This document shows, piece by piece, positions 11,501 through 22,604 of a stretch of 64,000 nt of DNA. A model generated the notes under the pieces. It did not search any database and was not told the DNA's origin. It worked only from the letters and a program-made list of their open reading frames with translations. Source of the DNA: Polytrichum commune (Eukaryota; Streptophyta; Polytrichopsida; Polytrichales; Polytrichaceae); NCBI GenBank assembly GCA_950295325.1, contig OX485803.1:58357554-58421553 (forward strand), read 5' to 3'. Made by a program: the position numbers and the translations under genes. Position 1 is the stretch's first letter. The number at the start of each line of letters is the position of its first letter.

Positions 11501-14500
11501 ACATAGATATGTTAATGTTTTTCTACAACCATCATTCCTGCAGGCAACTCTGGGAGAACGATTTGTCGGGCTATATTCCTGACTCTTGGAGAAACATGAC
11601 CAGCATGGTTAACTTGTGAGTACTTATATTTGATCTGTGAAGATTTGCACAAGGTGACAAATAATTAAAACTTAAGAAAGAGCTCACGTGCTGCACGCAG
11701 TTTCAATTAGTTAGACCTGAGTTACTGTAGTTCACTCTTCAGTCCATGCAACATGATTTATTTTGTACAACAAGAGGATTAAATTGGTAACTTTAGTGGC
11801 ATGATAATTTCTCTTTTTGAATGCAGTGGAATGGGCCAACTCTTCCTGTCAGGAAAGGTGCTAGATTGGCTTTTCCATTTCCCCAACATGACAATTATGT
11901 AAGTGTCATTGTCCTGATATTAGAGAACATATCGCCAGGACTTGATTCACCTCATCCTACAATGTTCCATCAAGTTCTTCAAATGTAATGTGATAGACTT
12001 GATTTTCCAGCTCCATGTGCAACAGCCACTTTGATTGAGGCCCAGATTCGGTTTCAGAATCGGGATCAGCGCAGATAAGCAATAATAGGAACTACATTGA
12101 AAGTAGTTTTTGATGTGGTGTGCATGCGTGCAACAGAAGCATTTCTCGCAACCAGTTTATGGGGGACTTCCCAAGAAATATTCCACATAACAGCAGCAAC
12201 TACTCACAATTCAAATCAGCGTAAGGTTCTCAACAGGTTCACTAACTAGTTCATTTGGGCTTTTGATCAATTTCAATGTGAACTTGCGACAGTCACACTA
12301 TTAACAAATGTTTGATATTGTTTTAGGGAGCTGGATTGCAACTATTTCACAGGTCCTTCTCCTACCAACGTGCCCCAACCAATGTAAGTGCTACCCTTCT
12401 GGAACAGGGAAAAACCACTGTTAGGAATTAATCAAACTTTGAGTTTAATGAAATTTTCTTAATTAGGAAAGTGTTGATGATATAATCAACACAGCTGGAA
12501 AAATTTGACTGAGCTTTAAATTTGAGATGTGTTTTTCTGTGAAAAGCAAATTTGGCAACAATTGCTACACTGGTCAAGTAGATGGTGACCCAGCCCACGA
12601 TACTGGTACTACGGAGTACACGCAGCAAAATTGCAAGAGAACTTTGAGCTGCACACAGTTCTACAGGCTCGTGAATCAGAGCAACATCGGTACAAGCACT
12701 TCTTTAGAAATCAGCCAGACTATCGTGCAATTCAAAATATTTACCAATTGCTATTGATCACTGCCTTCTACAAAGTCACGGTGGCTTTCAGGGAAACTTA
12801 ACCTACTGCGTGGGTTTCATAATTTGATGGTTTTGAGGAAATTTGACATTTGGTGGAGAAAAAACAATTTTTTTCTGGATTACCAGCGCACACACTGAAT
12901 CTGGTTGTCTTGCAGGGTGTGCCCCTTGTCCGAATTCCCAAGTGCTAGTGGATCCCAGCACATGTGTCTGCAGCAAAGGCAAGCTTCTCCCAACATCATT
13001 CCACCCATGTATCTTATGTTTAAACTCCATCATGAGCACCGTGAAGAAATCTTCAGCAAAAGCAAGTCTTAAGAATCAAAACATCTAAATTCAGAGAATT
13101 TTCAAAACTCTTTCTTCAGAAGATTTGTAGTTTGTAAGGTATGTGAGTATTATTTGGTTTTTTTTTCATGTTCTCCAACTTTTACACAACGAAACCTATG
13201 TTGCATTAGCAAGTGTACAGTTGAAGCATCAGCAAACATCAGATTAAAAATCGAACGTCCCCTGATTTAGTTATGGTTATCCAAAATTTATGTTCTTTAT
13301 ATCTTAACCGATTACATACGTCCTCCCAGTTGTGTTCAATATTGAGTGTGGAGTAGTTGAGCAAATTTCAGGACGTAGTCCAACTCCTTTTAAACATGTG
13401 TCTCTATGGTGTTTTGTTCTTTGATCCTCATCTAACCACACACCAATCCAATATAGGTTCCGATTAAGAAAAGTAACCGAATAACACCCACATACTTTAC
13501 TTCCGAAGTGGAAGTGGTGATTTGGGAGCATGCATCTCTTAATTCATGTGATGCTATGTTGGAATTCGTAATCCTGCAGACGCTGGGAGCCAAATGGTTT
13601 TGTCTATAGGTGGTGTGGTGGGTGGTGTTGGTGGGGGTGTGGTTGCAATCCTCCTTGCGGTACTATGTCTACTTCTGTACAAGCAGAAGCTGGACGCACA
13701 AAAGAACAAGTACTCTTTGTTCGGAAGACAATTCGAGGGCATCAATGACCCATGGGAAGTTCCGAAGGAGATCAAGAGGTACACCTTACAGGAGCTGGAG
13801 CAGGCCACCCAGGAGTTCAGCGATGCGAATTGCATTGGCCATGGTGGATTTGGCCATGTCTACCGTGGCACTTTGGAGGATGGCAAACTGGTGGCTATCA
13901 AGTGTGCCTCCCTCCAAAGCACGCAAGGGCAAGCCGAGTTTCGGAATGAACTCAAGTTGCTTAGCAGGCTTCACCACAGGAACCTTGTGGTCCTCGAGGG
14001 ATTCTGTGACGACAATGGCTACCAAGTGTGTAATTAGCTCATCCACAACTCTGATGAAGATTGACCTATTTTTGTATGTTATGGATCGTCATTATGCCAT
14101 TGCTACCAAGTATGTTTGCTCAATATCCACTACCTTGATGAAGATTGACCTATTTTTTAATGGTATGAATCGTCCTGATGGTATTGCTACCAACTGTGTA
14201 TGCTCAATATCCATTACCTTGATGAAGATTGACCTATTTTTTAATGTTATGGATCGTCCCTAATGGCATGGCCACCAAGTGTCTGCTCAATGTCTACGAC
14301 CTTGATGAAGATTGACCTATTTTTGGATGCTATAGATCGTCCATAATGGCATGGCTACCAAGTGTGTTTGCTCAAATCCACTACCTTGATGAAAATGGAC
14401 CTATATTTTGATGTTATTGATCATTCCTGATGGCTGAATGATGTTGGATTTCTGCAGATACTTGTCTATGAGTATTTGGTGAAGGGTAACCTTCACGCTA

Positions 14501-16628
14501 ACCTTTCCGGTATGCAATCTGCTCTCATTCATCTCAAAACCAGATATGAGAATCGATATGCACTTACATTTTCCACTACATGAACTCAAGTGCTTCTAGA
14601 ATGTTGATGGAAGCTATGATAATTGGTTGACATTGTCCGATAGTATGCATTATCTGTTGCAATTTGCACTAATGTAGCAACATGCACCTTGACAGGAACC
14701 AAAGAGGACAAGTCCACGGATAGCCCCTACCTCAATGCGGTCCAGCGGTTGGAAGTTGCAGTGGGAATTGCAAGGGGAATAGAGTATCTCCATTCGTATG
14801 CAGTAAATATTTGCATTCTGACCTTTGCTTTCCTCTGGTTTCAGTGGTTTTCCATTTCTTAAGTCGTGCTTCACTACTGGATTTAATTTCCTATGAATGT
14901 GTCCAACAAACTGGGTCAAGATCATTTGTGTCGGGATACTATGCAGGATCCACCAGTAATCCACAGAGACCTGAAGCCATCCAATATTCTTCTAGATGAA
15001 GACATGACTGCAAAGATTTCTGACTTCGGGATCTCTAGGGTATCAGCAGAGCGCAAGACACATGTCTCCACCCGAGCTCTTGGGACTGCAGGGTGAGAAC
15101 CTTAGTCATAAACCAGAAATTTAGGAACAGACTAACTTAGAATGATTGAACTACTTTAATTGCACTTTCAACAACACGAGTGAGGTATTATGATTGAATC
15201 TTCAGCTTGAATAGATGGCCTGACTCTACCATGTTCCTGACATGTCTTTGCAGGTACCAAGATCCAGAGTACTTCATACGACTCCGCTTGACACCTGCAA
15301 GTGATGTGTACTCCTTTGGTATAATTTTGTTGGAGTTGATCACCGGCCAGCAAGCCATTGACTACAGCCGCGGTGCAGAAGAGTTCAACCTTCTTGACTG
15401 GGTGCAACTTGATCTCTCATTTTGCTTCATGTTGCATTGAGCTCACATTCTTTAGCGCCCTATTCAATCACTATTAGCAACACAGAAAGTTTTAACACTG
15501 TTCAAACCATGTCTAGGAACTACACCTCTAAGTAAGTCACAGAAATTTTCTGGGTTTCGTGTGGAACGCTCGACATGATTACCCTTGACATTCATTTTGC
15601 TAAAGAACTTATATCTCTTCCTGTGCCAATGGAAACCAGATACAGATAGAGAGGTTCAAAACACAAGTTAATCATGAGGTATTTGTTTAGATGCTAACAC
15701 ATGAGGATCCACTCAAAAATTCTCCACAGATATGCTCTTCACCTGTGAGTGGTTGAGTCTCACAATTTGTAATCTGCACAAATTTGTTTGCCAGATCTCA
15801 GGAAAATCAAGCTGGTGTTGCACATGTAACAGCCTTGAGTAAGTTCTGTTTGCTTGTGAATTACCTGTGTGCAGGTTAAACCCAGGTATGCTAGTGGAGG
15901 AATTTCTGCAATATTGGATCCTCGTCTGGAAGGGGCACATGATGCAGAGATGTACAAGGCCATGACAGACATCGCTATCCAGTGCTTGATGTATGATCGG
16001 ACTCTACGTCCAAGCACAACCGTAAGTCAAACCTGCAGAAAAGAAAATACAGAGTAATCAAGAAATAGACTATTTCCAACTACGACATCTAAACAAGGAT
16101 TCAATGTAATACTTACTACATGCAAGTGACTCTCTACAAAAAAAATGATCTATAGGGGCATCATTAGACTCAGATGTATATCTAGATGACAGTGACCTAC
16201 CTTTGAATCACAATGCATTTTGAGAAAGTATTCGCCTGAGTAAACCCAGATTATCATCAAATTATCTCAGCTGTAAAGAATTTCAACCAACTGTAATTGC
16301 ATTTAGTTGTGGACTAAATCCAATGAATTCTGTTGAACTACTCTAAACTATGAGATTGCCCATGCTCTTGCAGGTTATACTAAGCACCTTGGAACCATTC
16401 ATAAAAGTGGAACCACCAAGGAGAACCCCATCGTTTGCATGGTCCCGTGAACACTCCTTCAATATGGCAGAGAGCGGCTTCCTTGTAGATGTGGAAGGTC
16501 CAAATACTGAAGACTTAACTACTTTCTCTGGTTTACCTCCTGGTCATGTTGCTCACAGACGAATCAGCAGTGACGAGGCAAGGTATCAAATCAACGGCCA
16601 TGACAAAAAGCCTCTGGAACCCCGCTGA
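8540..16628 (+). CDS. LRR receptor-like protein kinase, 18 exons, 790 aa
   Basis: A membrane receptor kinase, closest in style to plant LRR-VIII-type kinases. Exons that join in one frame: 8540-8618, 9178-9307, 10663-10890, 11089-11160, 11304-11375, 11544-11615, 11827-11898, 12137-12220, 12327-12383, 12547-12689, 12916-12978, 13580-14025, 14458-14509, 14696-14802, 14947-15092, 15254-15401, 15875-16021, 16374-16628. They total 2373 bp. In order: signal peptide (1-24), LRR cap with HHNWLGVTC, about eight LRRs, a Cys-rich stretch (290-357, CAPCP..CVCSK), a transmembrane helix (about 367-391), and the kinase. Kinase marks are GHGGFGHVY, Lys465 in VAIK, Glu481, HRDLKPSN (Asp567) and DFG (Asp585), so it looks active. 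Exons 4-7 are each 72 bp with phase-2 introns, one LRR per exon. I chose ATG 8540 because it gives a clean signal peptide. Exon 11 needs a GC donor. Confidence 0.93.
8768..9140. mobile_element. Mariner-like MITE in intron 1 of the receptor kinase
   Basis: This stretch is collinear, in reverse orientation, with the element at 61718-62100. Shared blocks include ATTTAGTGTCATATG, TTTCTGATGACA or TTTCGGATGACA, ACAAGGAATGACAA, and GTGACACTACAC. The outer ends correspond to CACTAAA and its complement next to TA, though the left TA has decayed to CA. It sits between exons 1 and 2 and ends 37 bp before the exon 2 acceptor. Confidence 0.65.
9541..10325. mobile_element. 785-bp TIR element with 8-bp TSD in intron 2 of the receptor kinase
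   Basis: It starts CTCGGGGGGTGCAC and ends GTGCACCCCCCGAG, perfect 14-bp terminal inverted repeats. It is flanked on both sides by GCTCGACC (9533-9540 and 10326-10333). The interior is very AT-rich with no transposase. The 8-bp duplication points to the hAT superfamily, but the termini differ from the CAGTG family elsewhere in this window. Confidence 0.8.
12979..13579 (+). other. Probable GC-AG intron (intron 11 of the receptor kinase)
   Basis: The upstream exon ends in TGCAGCAAAG and is followed by GCAAGC rather than a GT donor. Joining it to the acceptor CCTGCAG at 13579 keeps the frame into the transmembrane exon (phase 1 on both sides). No GT in a suitable place was found. The AG-GCAAG context is the known form of non-canonical GC donors. 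Confidence 0.7.
14014..14410 (+). repeat. 84-bp minisatellite in intron 12 that copies the splice-donor region
   Basis: GATGAAGATTGACC-type cores recur at 14053, 14137, 14221, 14304 and 14389, a period of 83-85 bp. Each unit also contains a version of GGCTACCAAGTGTG, which is the exon 12 / intron 12 junction itself (true donor at 14026). The array therefore seems to have grown by duplicating the 5' splice site with flanking intron. Some copies keep a GT at the same place. Confidence 0.85.
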
Positions 16629-17229
16629 CACCTCCACCAGGCTGTGTTGTGATGTTCAAATGTCTTTGTAAATCAACTTGAGAAGAGGTAGAGTTGCCCT
16701 GTACCATACAACACCATAAACTCCTCTTGGCTTCCAAAGCATTCCCAATATCTCTGAGTTAAGGGAGCCGCCACGGAATTGGTGGTACCGGGAGGGATTG
16801 AAGACATCACTGCCAGCAGGTGGCCATCACACTTCATGTGATGCCAATGTGCAATTGTGCCAGTAATGGACAAGCACCTATTTCAATTGGCTGATACATA
16901 AGGTTGGCCAAAAAACAGCCTCAACCCCAGCATGTACAACACTAGGTTTTTAAACACTTCTCTTTGAACCAGAATCTTCCCCTGTCGTATCCATATTTGA
17001 GACTTTCTATTACCAAAAAGATCCAGATTACACTTAATCTATAATGTGAGGGTACCCCTAATTTGATAAGGGACAAGCACAAGAGAATGAGTTTCCTTTT
17101 GATAGAATGTGCATGCGTGTGCCATGCTTTGAATTTTGATTACCAATGTCCATGTCCATGCAAATCAGACGCTTGTCTAGTGTTGTTCTGGTCATAAGCT
17201 TCCATCTAGCTTGTGAGGTCTGGGAACTA
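16629..17229. other. 3' flank of the receptor kinase, no gene
   Basis: This is the 3' untranslated and intergenic side of the receptor kinase, facing the convergent dehydrogenase gene. Open frames overlap on both strands and have no recognisable motif. Confidence 0.4.
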
Positions 17230-17549
17230 CACTAGATAGGATATTTAGTGTTTGATTATATTTAGCGTTGTTGCCACCCTACCCTGCTCAAAATACTAAT
17301 TTTCAAATCCTTGACAATTAGTGTTGGACATGAATGTGCCGCTACCTTCCCTACTGCCACCTCCCTTATTGTGTCCTTTTTTATATTTCCTTATTAACAC
17401 TAAATTCAAACATGTAACTTCCACATATTACCATAGTTGATATTTAGTGTTTGATTTTATATTTAATGTTGCTAACTTTCATGGGGTTATTGATATTTAG
17501 TGTATGCGTTCATATTTAGTGTATCAAACACTAAATACCCTATTTAGTG
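17230..17549. mobile_element. Mariner-like MITE, 320 bp
   Basis: Terminal inverted repeats of 26 bp match at 24 positions; they start CACTAGATAGGATATTTAG on the left and CACTAAATAGGGTATTTAG on the complement of the right end. Both ends abut TA (17228-17229 and 17550-17551), the Tc1/mariner target. The motif ATTTAGTGT is repeated inside. No coding capacity. It lies between the two convergent genes. Confidence 0.75.
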
Positions 17550-18147
17550 TAGTGAGTTGAATTGATGAACAGATTAAACAAAAATCTGCAACATGCAATT
17601 CCTCCAATGCTCATTAGCAAACAAACAGAACCAGTGAACAAGGGCTATCACCAGACATCAGAGATTATCAGTAGATGCCCATCAGAAGTTGAAAGTGCAT
17701 TAAAAGATGCAACATTGATAAACATCCGGACCAAATGAGTTCTACCAAGTGTTTTCAATATTCCCCAAAGTTGATACCCCGACACCTCCCTCGTGCATGG
17801 TAGTGACAAATTATTATCCAATTTCACTCCCCACTTCCATCAGTAGCGCTCACACCAGATACAAACCATAACTGCCAGATATATAGAGTGAATCACAGAA
17901 CTCATTGTACTTATTGGATAATTAAAAATAAATAAATAGGACATTGCATCTGATGAACATACAGAACAAGAATGATTTATTGAGGAAAGAATCTACATCA
18001 ATGCTGTTTGCTGTCTCTACCATCATCCAGGTGAGACCATTCTCTTCACTAACTACTGAGCACTTCCTCTTGGCTGCAGATTGCCAAAACAACATTAAAT
18101 GCATGCATCCTTGTACATTTCGCTCAATTGAACCCTAAATTGTAATT
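17550..18147 (-). other. 3' region of the 6-phosphogluconate dehydrogenase gene
   Basis: Downstream of the minus-strand stop. Minus-strand AATAAA-like hexamers occur near 17974-17979, so the transcript probably ends around 17930-17970. No other gene is visible. Confidence 0.4.
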
Positions 18148-19638
18148 CTAGGTAGAGGCCTTCACACTGGAATTTGAGTTGACATGTTTCTTAGCAATCT
18201 TGAACCACTCTGTGTGGTAATCTCCCGGCATGTCAACGCGTTGGTACGTGTGTGCACCAAAATAATCCCTCTGAGCTTGAACCAAATTCGCAGGAAGGCG
18301 AGCCCGACGGTATGTATCAAAATAGGCAAGACTTGCACTCATACCTGGGGTAGAAACTCCACATTCAATTGCCAAGCCCACCACTCGCCGCCACGCACTT
18401 TGCCTCTCAACCATCTCCTTGGCAAACTCAGGATCAATCAACAGGGATGCAAGGGCCGGGTTGCGGTCGTACGCCTTCTTAATCCGGTCCAAAAACTTAG
18501 CTCTAATAATACACCCACCCTTCCAGATTCGGGCGAGCTCACCCAAGTCCAAATTCCAGCTTTTCTCAATGCTCTTGGCACGGATCAAGTTCATACCTTG
18601 CGCATAGCTGCAAATCTTCGATGCATACAACGCCTTCCTCACATCGTCCACCAACTGCTTCTTGTCCAAATTCTTCACCGCAATAATATCTTCAACACCA
18701 GCCTCCTTAAATATCCTCGCGGCTTCCAGACGCTCCTCCTTCAACCCTGACAAAAACCTCGAGTCCAACGAAGCAGCAATAGTCGGAGCAGCAATCGAAA
18801 GCTCTGCCGCCTGTTGCACAGTCCACTTCCCAGTCCCCTTCATCCCCGTCTTATCCAAAATGTTATCAACAAGGAACCCATCAGTCTTATCATCCTTCAC
18901 TGAGAAGATATCCCTCGTAATCTCCACCAAGAAACTCTCCAGCTCCCCATCATTCCACTCGGCGAACGTCTCATGCAACTCCTCATTAGACAACCCTCCA
19001 ACCGACTTCAACACATCATACGCCTCCGAGATCAGCTGCATGTCACCATACTCAATCCCATTGTGAATCATCTTCACAAAGTTCCCAGCCCCGCCTTCTC
19101 CCACGTACGTCACACATGGGCCATCATCCACCTGTGCTGCAACTTTCTTCACAACATCCTCGATGTAATGGTACGCCTCCTTAGTACCTCCAGGCATCAT
19201 GGACGGGCCATTCCTAGCCCCCTCCTCACCTCCAGAAACTCCCATTCCCAAATACAGCAACCCCTTCTCCGCCACCTGAGCAGCTCTCCTCTCGGTATTC
19301 TCGTACCACTCATTCCCTCCATCGATGATGCAATCCCCAGGCTCCATGAACTGTGACAGCGTCGCAATCGTCTGGTCCACTGGCGCACCTGCCTTCACGA
19401 GAATTATGACCGAGCGAGGTTTCTGTAACGACATCACAAAATCCTTAGGGTTGTAGTACCCTGTGAGAGGCAGATCGCCTTCCTCTTTCGCTCGCTCCAC
19501 GGTTTCATCCACCTTCGTGTCTGTCCTGTTGTACACCGAGATGGGGAATCCCTTCTCCGCAATGTTGAGCGCCAGGTTCTGCCCCATCACGGCTAGCCCC
19601 GCCAGGCCGATCCGAGACACTCCGATTGCGTCCGCCAT
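18148..19638 (-). CDS. 6-phosphogluconate dehydrogenase, decarboxylating (496 aa, intronless)
   Basis: Catalyses the NADP-dependent oxidative decarboxylation of 6-phosphogluconate to ribulose 5-phosphate in the oxidative pentose phosphate pathway. The protein has the N-terminal dinucleotide-binding fold (GLAVMGQNLALN, then VYNR, residues about 11-38), the substrate loop GVSGGEEGARNGPSMMPGG, and the catalytic stretch KMIHNGIEYGDMQ with the conserved Lys and Glu. The helical C-terminal domain ends with the conserved RDYFGAHTYQR block. Length is normal for plant forms, and no break is seen. I see no clear N-terminal transit peptide and no C-terminal SKL-type peroxisomal signal, so a cytosolic enzyme is likely. 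The start is the only ATG that keeps the complete Rossmann fold. Absence of introns is common for this family in plants. The gene is convergent with the receptor kinase. Confidence 0.97.
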   Translation of the reverse strand: MADAIGVSRIGLAGLAVMGQNLALNIAEKGFPISVYNRTDTKVDETVERAKEEGDLPLTGYYNPKDFVMSLQKPRSVIILVKAGAPVDQTIATLSQFMEPGDCIIDGGNEWYENTERRAAQVAEKGLLYLGMGVSGGEEGARNGPSMMPGGTKEAYHYIEDVVKKVAAQVDDGPCVTYVGEGGAGNFVKMIHNGIEYGDMQLISEAYDVLKSVGGLSNEELHETFAEWNDGELESFLVEITRDIFSVKDDKTDGFLVDNILDKTGMKGTGKWTVQQAAELSIAAPTIAASLDSRFLSGLKEERLEAARIFKEAGVEDIIAVKNLDKKQLVDDVRKALYASKICSYAQGMNLIRAKSIEKSWNLDLGELARIWKGGCIIRAKFLDRIKKAYDRNPALASLLIDPEFAKEMVERQSAWRRVVGLAIECGVSTPGMSASLAYFDTYRRARLPANLVQAQRDYFGAHTYQRVDMPGDYHTEWFKIAKKHVNSNSSVKAST

Positions 19639-20057
19639 CGCTCCCCTACCTCAAACCCTAACCCGAACCTCAACCCCCAATTCTCAACCCCAAGCTCAAC
19701 CTCAGCAATCCTGAGTGCCCGAGCCTGAAGAAAGGCCCGTTGGCAGAGAAAATGGAGCGATTCGGATGCGAGGGGAGGGCGGAGAATGTAAGCAATGCAA
19801 TGTAATCAGTCCGTGCTTTGTTTCCTTCCTCCGCTGGGCAGGGGAGAAGCGAGGAGGAGTGCCCTAGCTCGGAGGGGATTGCGAGAGCGAAAGATGCCCT
19901 CAGCGCAAGTGCTAGGGTTTAGCGAGGGGACAGGCGGAGGGAGGGAAGAAGCGAAGCGTCAGTCAGCCGAGTTGGCATCCTTGACTCCGAGTGAATTGGC
20001 CTACTACTAGTTAGTTAGGGCACTCTCGCCCGCCATGTGGACTCAACTTATTAATTA
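19639..20057 (-). promoter_or_regulatory. Promoter and leader of the dehydrogenase gene, with telo-boxes
   Basis: Just upstream of the ATG the plus strand reads AAACCCTAACCC (about 19652-19663), and TAGGGTTTA occurs near 19914-19922. AAACCCTAA telo-boxes are known in plant promoters of housekeeping and translation-related genes. The leader is rich in CAACCTCAA repeats and the region is GC-rich. It ends where a PIF/Harbinger terminus begins at 20058. Confidence 0.5.
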
Positions 20058-20132
20058 GGGCCACTTCCCACACGAGCCAAGAGCCGTGACCATGAAATTC
20101 ATTGGGACAGCCCAAAAGAAAGTGATTGTCAT
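20058..20132. mobile_element. PIF/Harbinger-like element terminus
   Basis: Starts after TTA with GGGCCACTTC, then CACACGAGCCAAGAGCCGTG, matching the inverted-repeat ends of the complete element at 55037-55537. Similarity continues through AAAAGAAAGTG and then stops, so only about 75 bp is visible. The far end was not found. Confidence 0.65.
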
Positions 20133-21043
20133 CTTGAGGAAATGTTATGCATGCCTTGGCACTTTATTTGCTCAAATATAGTTATTGAACGGATTGCATA
20201 AACAAAGAGATCATAGGGTAGAATGAACAACTCACCGACCTCAAAATTGATCTCATGTCAAGCGCACACTAAATCTTTGCACAATAACAATATTATTGTT
20301 GGAATGCATATAAAACCATGTGCAAACACATTACCCACTATGCATTACATGTTCATCACCTATGAGAAAAACCTTGTGCCCTAAAGAAAATCTTCAGCTT
20401 TGATTCAAACTAATGTATCCATGCCTTTCATGATTGCATGATTTAATTAGACAACTAAATTTGAGTGGTGGATGGTTAGGTGGAGATCTAAGAACAAATT
20501 GATCTGAACGATTTAATATTCATTGTAATGGAATGGACAAGCCACAAGATTGATTTAATTCATATTATTCACACAAGTGAAATAGAAGTAATCGTACCCT
20601 TGGTGCACAAACAATGAGATCTCATGCTAGAAGCAAGCTAAAATGACAAACTTAGTGAGTCGTCCTCTAATTCATTACACTTGAATGAGATCCACTACCT
20701 ATTAGCCACACTTAACTTTGTGGCATGCTTTGAAATTATATGCACTTTGCCATACCTCATGTATAGTAGTCTCATGTTCTCAATTTATTTTCAATGTGAA
20801 AAACAAATTCAACATATCACCTTATTTCAAATTGCTTCAACATGTAAATAGTAAGTGACATGACACTCCCGACTTATGACAACTCAATTGCAAGTCCATG
20901 GTTAGACAAAGTTCAAAGGTTGTACTCATAAAATGATAGCATCATCTTTTTATAATTGTCAAGATGTAGTGGATAAAGAGATAATCTCCATACAATGTCA
21001 AACTCACATGATCAATATGTATGAATGTGTTGCTAGTATTATG
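20133..21043. other. Gene-free AT-rich DNA
   Basis: No gene, no clear repeat unit. Open frames are short and without motifs. Confidence 0.4.
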
Positions 21044-21054
21044 TACTCAAGAGA

Positions 21055-21169
21055 ACAGGAGGCATAACACCCAATACTGCATCTCGGATTCCCGAGATCA
21101 ATATAGGGTTAACGGGCTCACATTCACGCCGGTATGTATAATACAGGCGTTATCTTTTCTTTTCTTTTC
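21055..21169 (+). mobile_element. 115-bp 3'-end copy of the LINE family
   Basis: An 11-bp duplication TACTCAAGAGA flanks the insert (21044-21054 and 21170-21180). Its sequence matches the last bases of the LINE at 43583-47543: GGAGGCATAAC, then CGGGCTCACATTCACGCC, then AGGCGTTA and a (TTTTC)n tail. Two hairpins are kept: 21081-21098 (ATCTCGG/CCGAGAT) and 21126-21150 (ACGCC..GGCGT outside GTAT/ATAC). It is either an extreme 5' truncation or a SINE sharing the LINE tail. Confidence 0.88.
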
Positions 21170-21180
21170 TACTCAAGAGA

Positions 21181-22604
21181 TGTGATCTTAATGTTGTAAA
21201 AAATTTACACTAATTTGCACAATTTTTGTGGAAGTCATTAGAAAGATTCTCAACCAAGAGTTACATAAAGTTACAAAACAAAATTGATGACAATTTGTAT
21301 TGATAAGAAGAGATGGTCTTGCATCAAACTTGATCCATAGATCAAGCATAGGTTTACCAAGTATCTCCAAAAGAAGGCATCATGATCCTCACCAATAGGC
21401 AATATCTCAAGATTAACATGTTGGCAATTTTGTAACTTTGAAGGTGTCCACTACTTGTTTTTGGGTGGATTTATGAACTTCCATTAGTAGCAATTATTGG
21501 ATCACCACTGCAGTGGTTCACAACTCCCTCCCATTCACTAAGCTAGTGAGATGAGATGAGATGAGATGAGTTTCTTGGATAATGAAGAATAAGCAAAGAC
21601 CGGGCATCACTACTTTAGAGCAAAGAAATATTGTTTATATGTAAGGTAGACCTTATCGGTTCATACTTGAACCATTTGTGATGTAGTTTTTTACACTACA
21701 TCTCATTAATAATTGTGTACAAAAAGCAATTTTCATAGCTATGGTTTTGTGTATTGGAATCTTGAAAAAGATCTCTATTGCTTTTAGTCCTACTTTCAAA
21801 GTTTTAAAATTCTTAAGATATATATACAATCATGGATATAAAACCCCTACATATTTATAATTAATATACCATCCCCATCAAAAGGCTTAAATTCCAATAT
21901 TCTATAATTATAGGGTCCTCAAAAATGTAAGACAAAACATTTAACACAACCCCCCTAAAATATGTTGGATATTACACATATCTACAACATTTTACACTAG
22001 GTGAGCCCCCATGAGGTACGCAAACCTAATTTGATTAATTGTAATAGACACTTATACTTGATTGGTGTGTGGTTAGGTGTGGATCTAAGTGTGGATACCA
22101 AAAACACACGTGTTTTAAAAGAGATTGGACTATATTGCTTCATTATTCGTTACTCATTCTAAATTCAACAGTTAACATAATGTCTTTTGGAGGGGAAGGG
22201 GGAGAAGAGACAATATGAACACTTAATATAAAAAAAAATAGAATTATCACTTTGATGATGTTTGAAATATTCATCTGAAGTCCAAAAATTGCGAGAAAAA
22301 TGGTTGTGGGCACAATTTGGATTTGCTAATCAACTCGAACTTATCGCTTGTTTCATATCTTACGGAAAGTGGGTGTAGAGCAAAAAGTACATGTTCAAGG
22401 TCCACTTACTTAGTTTTAAAACAACAAGATAAATCCAAACTAATTAAAAATACAACCACCACAAACCTCCCTCAGCTACACATTATATAATGTGATTGTG
22501 GCTATCATCATGTTGCCTTGCCTTGCCTCGATCTTGTCTCTTAAAACGTATTCAAAAAAAGCGAACGTGCGTTAACAGATGTGGAACATGCCATAAAGCT
22601 GGTA
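21181..22604. other. Gene-free; contains a dispersed repeat and microsatellites
   Basis: A (GATGA)n run lies at about 21548-21568. The stretch 22020-22400 is similar to 38560-38940 (shared GTGGATCTAAG, ATACCAAAAA, GAGAAAAATGGTTG or GAGAGAAATGGTTG, CAATTTGGATTTGCTAATCA), a dispersed family of unknown type. No gene. Confidence 0.45.
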
